Below are positions 30,102 to 35,952 of a DNA stretch of 35,952 nt, piece by piece. The stretch comes from Polaromonas sp. GTDB taxonomy: Bacteria > Pseudomonadota > Gammaproteobacteria > Burkholderiales > Burkholderiaceae_C. How positions within the stretch are numbered: the first letter of the stretch is position 1; every line of letters begins with the position of its first letter. The notes under the pieces were generated by a model. It did no database searches. It worked only from the letters and a program-made list of their open reading frames with translations, and was not told the origin of the DNA. A program made the position numbers and the translations under genes. Location: contig NZ_JACDDD010000037.1 in NCBI RefSeq assembly GCF_013817205.1, forward strand, positions 1 through 35,952. Reading direction: 5' to 3'.

Positions 30102-30139
30102 CCGGCGAAGCGCCAGATGCACCGCTGGCCCTCGTGCTC

Positions 30140-30862
30140 TTAGCCGGCCGCCTTCCCCTTTTCGAGGCTCTGCCGGTAGGCCTGTTCATCCTCGTAGTCC
30201 CGGTCACGCCAGCTATCGTCGACTCCGCCGGTGCCGCCCGCCTCGCCAAACACCAGCCCAGCCCTGCCCGCCTTGCGGTACGTCAGCCAGCCGCGGCAGT
30301 TCAGCGTATCACCGTTGAACATGCGGTCACCCTCGGGGTCGTATTCACCCGTCAGGTCGCCTGCGGCTTCGAGGGTCCACTCGTCCCGTGCTGCCCACAG
30401 GTCCGAGGTCGCAGGGCACGCGTCTTCCATTTCAGGCTCGTATGGGAACGACGCGTTGCTTTCGGCCATCGCCCCGCCCACGTCGTCCGAATCGGAGATT
30501 GCCTGCGCCAAGGCCTCGCGGGCATGCGAGTCGTAGAAGTCGGCAACGCTCTCATACACGCCGACCTGGCCACCACCGGCTTTCAACGCGGCGGTACACG
30601 CCTGAACGACCACCGGACCATTCTGCAGGCCCAATTCGACCGCACGGCCTGTTCCCAACGGGACGTTCAGGACGTAGACCTCGGCGTCATCGAGGTGGTA
30701 CTCGCGTGTGGTATCCGCCTCGTCCACCGCCAGCGCGGCATGGGTGCGGTAGCCCAGCAATGCTGCGACGACTTCGGTGAGATGGGAACGCATGACCGTC
30801 AGGCCTTGCGCCGCGAGTGCTTGGGAGGCCGTGTAGACGGCCGAGCGAGCGTAGTTGCTCAT
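30140..30862 (-). CDS. Acidic 240-aa protein of unknown function
   Basis: Not recognised with confidence. The N-terminal 45 residues (YARSAVYTASQALAAQGLTV then TEVVAALLGYRTHAALA) form a predicted helical module of a kind also found at the start of other accessory proteins of mobile elements, where a GYR-x-H/W-x-AL segment recurs. The rest is rich in Asp and Glu and poor in hydrophobic runs, so the protein is probably soluble and strongly acidic, and DNA mimicry is a conceivable role. ATG 30862 has GGAG upstream. It is convergent with the helicase gene and has a hairpin in its leader. Confidence 0.75.
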   Translation of the reverse strand: MSNYARSAVYTASQALAAQGLTVMRSHLTEVVAALLGYRTHAALAVDEADTTREYHLDDAEVYVLNVPLGTGRAVELGLQNGPVVVQACTAALKAGGGQVGVYESVADFYDSHAREALAQAISDSDDVGGAMAESNASFPYEPEMEDACPATSDLWAARDEWTLEAAGDLTGEYDPEGDRMFNGDTLNCRGWLTYRKAGRAGLVFGEAGGTGGVDDSWRDRDYEDEQAYRQSLEKGKAAG

Positions 30863-30876
30863 AGGAATACTCCACT

Positions 30877-30915
30877 GCTGTTCGAGCGCTGGACGTTTTG
30901 TCGCTGTCGAACAGC
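30877..30915 (-). promoter_or_regulatory. 9-bp inverted repeat upstream of the acidic protein gene
   Basis: GCTGTTCGA (30877-30885) and TCGAACAGC (30907-30915) are perfect inverted arms with a 21-bp spacer, 15 bp upstream of the start codon at 30862. The inner part of the right arm with its flank, CTGTCGAACAG (30904-30914), recurs inside the palindrome at 35686-35710. It may be an operator or a leader hairpin. Confidence 0.45.
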
Positions 30916-31132
30916 CGGTATCCCGGAGGGTTCAGAAGCGATGTACAGGGACTGACAAAAGCCTTTTTCAAGCTGTCCAGAGCTTTGGCGGGCGCCAGGC
31001 GCAATTTTACGCCCGGCGGCGTGGCGCCGCAACCGCCTGCTAGGCCTGCCCATATTCGGTGGAATGGCCTTGTTTCCTGCACAGTGAAGTTGTGCGTCGG
31101 CTGGGGCGCCGCGCGGGTAGTGGGTCGCATAG

Positions 31133-31158
31133 CGCACCGGCGCGCCCGGTGCGATAAT
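31133..31158 (+). promoter_or_regulatory. Palindrome joined to an extended -10 box, candidate promoter of the STAND cassette
   Basis: CGCACCGG (31133-31140) and CCGGTGCG (31146-31153) are inverted arms around CGCGC. The right arm runs straight into TGCGATAAT (31150-31158), which matches an extended -10 promoter element (TG, one base, then a near-consensus hexamer). A protein bound to the palindrome would block such a promoter. No good -35 is seen, which extended -10 promoters can do without. Confidence 0.4.
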
Positions 31159-31357
31159 GACGCTAGGGCTTCGGGCAGGAGCCTGCACCCGTCATAGCGA
31201 AGCTGTTGACAGCACGGTGGCCGAGCGCGCGCGTCACGATGACAGCTTGGCTCAGGTGAAGCAGATGCTCAGCGCGCGCTACCCGGATTGCCCGCCGTTG
31301 CGATCGTTGCTCAAGAAAATCAACACGGCGCACAAGTCGTTGCAGACCTGGGCCTGA
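31157..31357 (+). CDS. Possible small protein or gene remnant before the STAND gene
   Basis: A 66-codon reading from ATG 31157, or a shorter one from GTG 31214, ends 13 bp before the nuclease-STAND gene. Its last 45 codons have strongly G/C-ending third positions, unlike random sequence, and read DSLAQVKQMLSARYPDCPPL then RSLLKKINTAHKSLQTWA. I recognise no family. It could be a small regulator in the same operon or the end of a decayed gene. If the -10 box at 31153-31158 is real, the ATG itself would lie in the promoter and a later start would be needed. Confidence 0.3.
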   Translation: MTLGLRAGACTRHSEAVDSTVAERARHDDSLAQVKQMLSARYPDCPPLRSLLKKINTAHKSLQTWA

Positions 31358-31370
31358 GAAAGTCATTGCA

Positions 31371-33767
31371 ATGTCTCGCGCAAAACAAGACCAACAAGCA
31401 CAGCCGACCTCGTCACCCCCCGTTCGTCCCGAGGCCGAGCTCGAGAGCCGGTTGACAGCGGCCCTATCTGCTGCCTTCCCAAACATTCCGCGCGCACAAC
31501 TGAGCGAGCAAAGGCGTTTCACGGTGCGTCTTGGGCATGAAACGCACGACTTTGACAGTGCGGCTTTATGGGAAAAGAGCGGACGGGCCGACGTGATCAT
31601 CTGGCACGGCGAGCGGGCGCTCGCCTTGGTGGAACTCAAACGGGAGGATCTTCCGCTCACGCTCGCGGACTACGAACAAGCGCAAAGCTACGCGAACCAA
31701 TTGACGCCGCGACCACCCCTTGTCGTGGTGACCAATGGTCGTGAGACACGCGTGTACGACGCCAACACGGGCCAGCTGTGGTCAGGCAACGAGGACGCAG
31801 CAAAAGAGGTGAAGCGCTTGCTTGTCAACGCAGCCACACTGGCTGCGGCGGACATGCGGTGGGCAACCGAGGCCCTGATGGGCAGGGAGACCGGCGTCTG
31901 GGTGCCCATCGTGCGCTCCGCAACCGCCAGACTCCTGGCTGAAATGACCGACCCTCCCGGAGCGTCGGATCGGCCCTTCGCCCAGCTCCTGTTGTTTCCC
32001 CGCCTGAGCAGCTTCGCCGCCATCAAGTCGGCTCGCGCCGGCACCCGCTTCACGCTGATTGAGGGAGCTGCCCAAAGCGGCAAGAGCAGTTGCCTGCGTG
32101 AGGTCACGATGCGCACGCAAGAAAGCGACGACCTGGCTGTCCTGATGTTGCGGGGCTCCGGCCCTGGACTGTTCCAGTCGCTGGCCAATCTCTTCGCCGC
32201 GGAATTGGAGTGGAACCTCACTGCCAACGACGCTCGCCAGTGGCTGCGGCGCATGTCCAATGGGCTCGCCGGCCCGGCGCTTGTACTTGCCGTCGATGAT
32301 GTCCAGCCCGGCACGGCGATGGCCGCAGACCTGGAGGAATTGGCGAGCCTGCGCCCCGGCAAGAAGCTCAATGTCATCGTGACGACTGAATCTGCCGAGC
32401 GGCTCGCGAAAGCCCGCAACGGCCGCACGCCGACGGCGGTGGGAACGAACGCGGAGACGATCGAGATTGGCGCTCTGGGCCTGGAGGAGTTTCAAGCGGC
32501 CCAGCGCAACTTGGCCAGTCACAAGATCGTGTTCCAGCAAGGCGCCGAGTACGCGGAGGACTATCGCGCGCCCTGGGTGCTGCGCACGATCTACGACGCT
32601 GCCGCGCGCGATCCACGGCATCAGGACCCGGACCGCGGCCTACTTCTCCCTCCGGCTCTGGGCATGGAACTCGTGGATGCGGCGCGGCACAGCTTTGCTG
32701 GGCAAGAAGACCTGATGCACGGCTACCGCGTGCTCGCACGCTGCGCCCTTGCGGACACGGGCGCTCATTCCGCAGAACTTTCCCTGGCAGCCGCCAACGG
32801 CTTCGTCGTGCGGCAGGACGCACTGTCCTCCGAGGGTCGCGACGCGCTGCGCGAACTCAGTTCGATTGGAGCGGTACGTGTCTATCGGCACCCCGGGGGT
32901 GAGGACGTGGTTGTGCCGGCCGTTCCCGCCGCCTTTCTGACGGAGCTCGCCGATGCGGCGGGTGAAGAGCTTGAGCGACGCGCGGAACTCGATCCCCGTG
33001 AGGCTGGAGTCTGGCTGGGCAATCGCCTGGGCGCGACATATCTCGGCGACCTGGTCGGCGCGCAAGCGATCCGCGCCATGGCGGACCGGACGGGCGGATT
33101 CAGCTCTGCAATCATCGAAGGCCTGCTTTCCATCGAGCCCACGGAGCAGCTCATGGAGAATGCATTGATCGCGATGGCCGCGCCCAACGGTCGGCTGATT
33201 CACTTGAAGATCGAAGACGGCAAAGTGTGGCTGTCCAACCGCCATGGCGACGTCAGCGGCGAGCCCGTGTACCTCGGAGCGGAACGCTCGCGCACCTACG
33301 GGAATGCGACCGCGTGGATGATCCTGGGGCAATTTGCCAGACTTCCCACAGCGGTGGTCGGCGACGACAGCAAGCGCATGGACGCCTGGGTACTCTTGGA
33401 AATTGGCCAATGCAAGTTTCCATTGCTCCGGGCGAATGAAGAAGGGCTGGGCCACCTCGAACACGAGCTTGGCAACGGCGTCCGCGTCCTGTGCCAGGAT
33501 CAAGGTGCGATCGAAGCAGCGACACAGGCCATGGCCGATCTGTTGTCCCGTCGTTGGGCGCATGCCGATGCCTGGGTCGATGCCGCACTTGAGACAGGCT
33601 CGCTGCCGCTGCTGCACCGACTGACAATCGCGCTGCGCACGGTACGCATGCGCAACATCCCCCGCCTGTCCGAATGGGCTGGTGAGAAGCTCTCGCAGCA
33701 TGTTCTTCCCGCCCTCAATGCTTTTCTTCGAGCACCGCTCGCGGGGCAAGCCGAGGAAACTCCATAG
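31371..33767 (+). CDS. HsdR-type nuclease fused to a STAND-like NTPase
   Basis: A 798-aa protein. Residues 20-150 match the N-terminal nuclease domain of type I restriction HsdR: Asp74 in RADVIIWHG, Glu88-x-Lys90 in LVELKRED, then YEQAQSYANQL and VVVTNGRETRVYD. The middle has a P-loop GAAQSGKS at 232-239 and a Walker B ending Asp309-Asp310 in LVLAVDDVQ, with no HsdR helicase motifs, so it looks like a STAND/NACHT-type NTPase. The C-terminal 400 residues are helical without obvious repeats and could be the sensor. This nuclease-NTPase-sensor layout recalls Avs-type anti-phage proteins, but I cannot assign it to a named type. The HEPN gene follows with no gap. Confidence 0.82.
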   Translation: MSRAKQDQQAQPTSSPPVRPEAELESRLTAALSAAFPNIPRAQLSEQRRFTVRLGHETHDFDSAALWEKSGRADVIIWHGERALALVELKREDLPLTLADYEQAQSYANQLTPRPPLVVVTNGRETRVYDANTGQLWSGNEDAAKEVKRLLVNAATLAAADMRWATEALMGRETGVWVPIVRSATARLLAEMTDPPGASDRPFAQLLLFPRLSSFAAIKSARAGTRFTLIEGAAQSGKSSCLREVTMRTQESDDLAVLMLRGSGPGLFQSLANLFAAELEWNLTANDARQWLRRMSNGLAGPALVLAVDDVQPGTAMAADLEELASLRPGKKLNVIVTTESAERLAKARNGRTPTAVGTNAETIEIGALGLEEFQAAQRNLASHKIVFQQGAEYAEDYRAPWVLRTIYDAAARDPRHQDPDRGLLLPPALGMELVDAARHSFAGQEDLMHGYRVLARCALADTGAHSAELSLAAANGFVVRQDALSSEGRDALRELSSIGAVRVYRHPGGEDVVVPAVPAAFLTELADAAGEELERRAELDPREAGVWLGNRLGATYLGDLVGAQAIRAMADRTGGFSSAIIEGLLSIEPTEQLMENALIAMAAPNGRLIHLKIEDGKVWLSNRHGDVSGEPVYLGAERSRTYGNATAWMILGQFARLPTAVVGDDSKRMDAWVLLEIGQCKFPLLRANEEGLGHLEHELGNGVRVLCQDQGAIEAATQAMADLLSRRWAHADAWVDAALETGSLPLLHRLTIALRTVRMRNIPRLSEWAGEKLSQHVLPALNAFLRAPLAGQAEETP

Positions 33768-34691
33768 TTGCGTATGACGTCCATATGCCGCATGGAGTTT
33801 GGCTATCACCCTGATTTTCTTGCGTTGTCCTCGGGGCAGATTTCCATTTCGGCGCTGCCCGGCATAGCCTCGGCGAAGGCAGACATCGAAAGCAGCGAGA
33901 CCTTGGACCAGGATTGGATCTATGCGCCGCCGCAGCTTGTTCGCAATTTGGGCGGCGGCGTCCATCAACGCCCGTACTCCGCTCGCGTCTTCGGACTTCC
34001 GAAAACGCATGTGATTGCGCACGCACTTTGCGAGGGACACGACCACCTCACCTTCCACCTTTGGGCTTTGTCGTTCTTCACGGGAATGCGGCTGACCGCG
34101 ACGGAAGCCGGCTTCGTCGATGCGACGCCCATCAAGCCGGGCAAGCTCATCGACTTCGTGATGCTCGGTCGGGGAATCGCCGACGCGCTGGACCTGGCCG
34201 AGGCCTTCTGGACGCATCATCGGGCGGCCCCGGACCGCGCCAGGTTGATCGCAGCCGCCGTACACGCGCTGTTTTTGGGCCAAAACCCGCAGCATCTTCA
34301 ATTCGAGCGGTTCATCTTGCTGTACACGGCGATCGATGCGTGTTTCGCGCTCGCCAAGGCCATTAAAGGACCTACTCGGCCCGTTTCTCATACTGGTCGC
34401 GTGAAGTGGATGTGCGATGCGTTCGGCATGCCCACTCCGGCCTGGGCGGACCCAGCGTCCGGCGCCGAAGTCGCGTCGCTCCGCAACGAGACGGTGCATG
34501 AAGCCCTCTTCATGGGAGAGCCTCTGGGCTTCGCCATTCATGGGACAGGAACCAATCAGAACCTCACGCTCGAAATGCGAGCACTGGTCTGCCGGTTTGT
34601 CGTGGCGCTGCTGGGAGGGGAGGGTTGCGACTATGTTTACTCGCCGGTCAACACGCGGCAGCGGCATGGGCTGAACCTAGCCACGCCATGA
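33768..34691 (+). CDS. HEPN-motif protein coupled to the nuclease-STAND gene
   Basis: A protein of 299-307 aa depending on start: TTG 33768 directly follows the previous TAG, ATG 33774 and ATG 33792 (MEFGYHPDFLALSSGQ) are alternatives. The C-terminal half has a helix with YTAIDACFALAKAIKG and the motif RNETVH in SLRNETVHEALFMGEPLGF (34482-34499), matching the HEPN R-x4-H RNase signature. The N-terminal half is a mixed domain I do not recognise. Direct coupling to the nuclease-STAND gene suggests the two products act together. No signal peptide or membrane segment is seen. The RNase role is inferred from the motif. Confidence 0.75.
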   Translation: MRMTSICRMEFGYHPDFLALSSGQISISALPGIASAKADIESSETLDQDWIYAPPQLVRNLGGGVHQRPYSARVFGLPKTHVIAHALCEGHDHLTFHLWALSFFTGMRLTATEAGFVDATPIKPGKLIDFVMLGRGIADALDLAEAFWTHHRAAPDRARLIAAAVHALFLGQNPQHLQFERFILLYTAIDACFALAKAIKGPTRPVSHTGRVKWMCDAFGMPTPAWADPASGAEVASLRNETVHEALFMGEPLGFAIHGTGTNQNLTLEMRALVCRFVVALLGGEGCDYVYSPVNTRQRHGLNLATP

Positions 34692-34764
34692 CCAGTGCGC
34701 ATGAAGCGCCATGACCCGAGTTCGATGAGGCGCTCGCGCACGAGCTGCGGATGCGAGCCCTCGG

Positions 34765-35460
34765 CTAAAGCCGAATGCCGCCCGACTTCGGCGTCGCGAA
34801 CTGGTCCGGCTCTTTGCCGAGCTGGAATGCGACGACGTAGAGCCCGCTCACGGGCATAGGCTTGGCGTCCGAATCCGTTCCCCACTTCACCTGCATTTTG
34901 CGCTCGGCATAGCGCAGCGAGACGCCGAGCGCCTTCAGCCCGTCAATCCGCGCCTGCAGCTCGTCGTACACCTCAAACTTCGTCGTCTCGGTGTATGCGT
35001 CAGCGCAGTCACGGTAGTCGCGGAAGTAGTCCACCAGCTCGGCGAACGTCTCGTCGGCCTCGCGGCTGAGCTCGAAGCCGGGTTCCGACAGATCCATCAT
35101 GTGAAGTTCGGCCAGCTTCGCCAACTGCTTGCCCGTCGTGAGGGGCAACGCGGTCAGCGTGACGTTCTCGCGATCGAACTTCTCCTTCTGAGCCTTGAGC
35201 TCCGCTTCGGTCGGGATCGTGAAGGGCTTGTTCAAAACGTCCAGGTCCTCGAATTCGAACGCGCGGGCCAGTGCTCGGCGCGTGTCCAGACTCGCCGCCT
35301 GGCCCTGCTCGACCCGTTGGATGGTGCGGACGTTCAGGCCGGATATTTCCGCCAGTTGTTCCTGAGACCATTGGCGCACTTCCCGGAACAGCCGGACACA
35401 CAGGCCCAGTTCTGCAGGGGTCAGCAGGCGCGCCTGTGGCGCTTGTTCGGTGGTATTCAT
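34765..35460 (-). CDS. XRE-family helix-turn-helix regulator with C-terminal domain
   Basis: A 231-aa protein from ATG 35460 (MNTTEQAPQARLLT). An XRE-type helix-turn-helix spans about residues 15-70, with LFREVRQWSQEQLAEISGLN and VRTIQRVEQGQ as its core. The C-terminal 150 residues are charged and helical, of unknown role, ending with KSGGIRL. A longer reading to 35523 is possible but has no ribosome site. It is convergent with the STAND-HEPN cassette. As the only cargo regulator apart from the AlpA-like protein, it may control the inverted-repeat sites in the island. The 73 bp between it and the HEPN gene hold only a small TCGGC/GCCGA hairpin at 34761-34774. Confidence 0.82.
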   Translation of the reverse strand: MNTTEQAPQARLLTPAELGLCVRLFREVRQWSQEQLAEISGLNVRTIQRVEQGQAASLDTRRALARAFEFEDLDVLNKPFTIPTEAELKAQKEKFDRENVTLTALPLTTGKQLAKLAELHMMDLSEPGFELSREADETFAELVDYFRDYRDCADAYTETTKFEVYDELQARIDGLKALGVSLRYAERKMQVKWGTDSDAKPMPVSGLYVVAFQLGKEPDQFATPKSGGIRL

Positions 35461-35685
35461 TCGCAGGCCCATTGTCGTTGGTCGGTGCAATGCAGCATGG
35501 GAACGGGCGTCCATCGTCACCACGACAGCGGCCCGACAGCAACCCGTCCTGGCGTCCCGCCGCCGGGCTCTTCGGGCTGCGCCCCGTGCTTCGGTCGAAT
35601 CGTGGCCATCCGGCTCCGATCCCTGGCGCCCTGGTCGAGTGCGACCCGCAGCGCAGTGGATCGCCAGGTCACAGCCTGAAGCCCG

Positions 35686-35710
35686 AGCAGGCCTGTCGAA
35701 CAGGCCTGCT
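35686..35710. repeat. Perfect 11-bp palindrome with a 3-bp centre
   Basis: AGCAGGCCTGT (35686-35696) and ACAGGCCTGCT (35700-35710) flank CGA. It is the longest compact palindrome I saw in the island. It ends one base before the ATG at 35712 and lies 226 bp upstream of the XRE start. It shares CTGTCGAACAG with 30904-30914. There is no T run, so an operator or recombination site is as likely as a terminator. Confidence 0.6.
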
Positions 35711-35711
35711 G

Positions 35712-35831
35712 ATGCACTTGAAGCGCCAAGTGTTCTACGTCGTGTTCAACTTGCCGATCGAGGCCAACCAGCCTTGCGTCTTCGTCGAATCCGGCGTCAT
35801 CGAGCAGCTTGAAGGGCAAGTCGAACGCTAG
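35712..35831 (+). pseudogene. Possible gene remnant ending at the insertion sequence border
   Basis: A 39-codon reading (MHLKRQVFYVVFNLPIEANQ, then PCVFVESGVIEQLEGQVER) has strongly G/C-ending third positions, suggesting true coding origin. It ends in TAG at 35829-35831, just where the probable insertion sequence begins. It may be a gene cut by that insertion, or a very small intact gene. No family recognised. Confidence 0.3.
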
Positions 35832-35952
35832 CCCGGATATTTCATTAGCAGGAGTCGGCAGCCCCGTGCCGAAGCGCGTTGTCATTGGTGTTCGATGTCA
35901 ATTGCAACCGGGGACTGCCAATGCCAAAGTGTACGCAAGAACGGATCGATTT
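35832..35952 (+). mobile_element. Left end of a probable IS1380-family insertion sequence (window edge)
   Basis: The stretch starting CCCGGATATTTCATTAGCAG precedes a transposase start by about 90 bp, a normal distance for an IS end. I take it as the left terminal repeat by position and general resemblance; the right end is outside the window, so neither the inverted repeat nor a target duplication can be checked. Confidence 0.4.
35921..35952 (+). CDS. Transposase N terminus, probable IS1380 family (cut by window end)
   Basis: Only 10 full codons are visible: MPKCTQERID, followed by TT. This matches the way many IS1380-family transposases begin (M-P/T-x-C-T-Q followed by a hydrophobic/acidic stretch). 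GGGGA lies upstream of ATG 35921. The catalytic DDE residues are outside the window, so the call rests on the N terminus alone. Confidence 0.5.
   Translation, partial: MPKCTQERID

Larger units (their letters stand above)
35461..35831. other. Region upstream of the XRE gene with no clear gene
   Basis: About 370 bp that should hold the promoter of the XRE gene. It contains the 25-bp palindrome at 35686-35710 and a short reading listed separately at 35712-35831. A minus-strand reading (35517-35885) is also open but its third-position bias is weaker. Nothing else is recognisable. Confidence 0.4.

Noticed and set aside
30877-30915. LexA-type box
   Set aside because: CTGT and ACAG occur but not with the eight-base spacing of a proteobacterial LexA site.
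32640-34667. 675-aa minus-strand reading opposite the STAND and HEPN genes
   Set aside because: The plus strand carries nuclease, Walker and HEPN motifs in order with coupled starts; the minus reading has none and spans two real genes.
35517-35885. 122-aa minus-strand reading near the window end
   Set aside because: Third-position bias is weaker than in the plus-strand reading 35712-35831, no domain is seen, and it runs into the probable insertion sequence.
21641-35952. Right attachment site (second copy of the tRNA-Phe 3' end)
   Set aside because: Only short matches such as GGCCACCA at 23218-23225 were found; none extends into the T arm, so the right end is probably outside the window.

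Overview
The window looks like a chromosomal segment of a betaproteobacterium, most likely Burkholderiales/Comamonadaceae. This rests on gene order (tuf - tRNA-Trp - secE - nusG - rplKAJL - rpoBC), on the rsmB - DUF4390 - NtrY/NtrX-like block, on the high-GC codon use, and on a GC-rich dispersed intergenic repeat of a type I associate with that family. No database was searched, so family names come from recognised motifs and gene order.

Region 1 (1-12590) is core information processing: the 3' end of tuf, tRNA-Trp, secE, nusG, four ribosomal protein genes, then rpoB and rpoC, all on the plus strand and closed by a clear intrinsic terminator. Untranslated leaders before secE, rplK, rplJ and rpoB carry hairpins or are known sites of autoregulation. 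Region 2 (12590-21640) is ordinary chromosome: a LemA/M48 membrane protease pair, a sulfide dehydrogenase-type cytochrome c plus flavoprotein, rsmB, a DUF4390 gene, a NtrY-like kinase with a short NtrX-like regulator, and tRNA-Phe. Two copies of the dispersed repeat lie here.

Region 3 (about 21640 to the window end) is a genomic island inserted at tRNA-Phe. It opens with a P4-type tyrosine integrase and an AlpA-like regulator. No second attachment site is visible, so the island seems to run past the window. Its cargo looks like nucleic-acid defence. One divergent cassette has a minus-strand operon of a TPR-HEPN protein (RNase motif RNHIAH), a 354-aa protein of unknown family and a PIN-like putative nuclease. 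Facing it is a NERD-nuclease/superfamily 1 helicase with a C-terminal zinc ribbon, and a perfect inverted repeat sits in the shared promoter region. A second cassette has an HsdR-type nuclease fused to a STAND-like NTPase, followed without a gap by another HEPN-motif protein (RNETVH). A 240-aa acidic protein and an XRE-type regulator complete the cargo.

The window closes in the start of a probable IS1380-family transposase that may have cut an older gene. The two cassettes are the best candidates for an undescribed system. The defence role is inferred from domain content and context, not shown.
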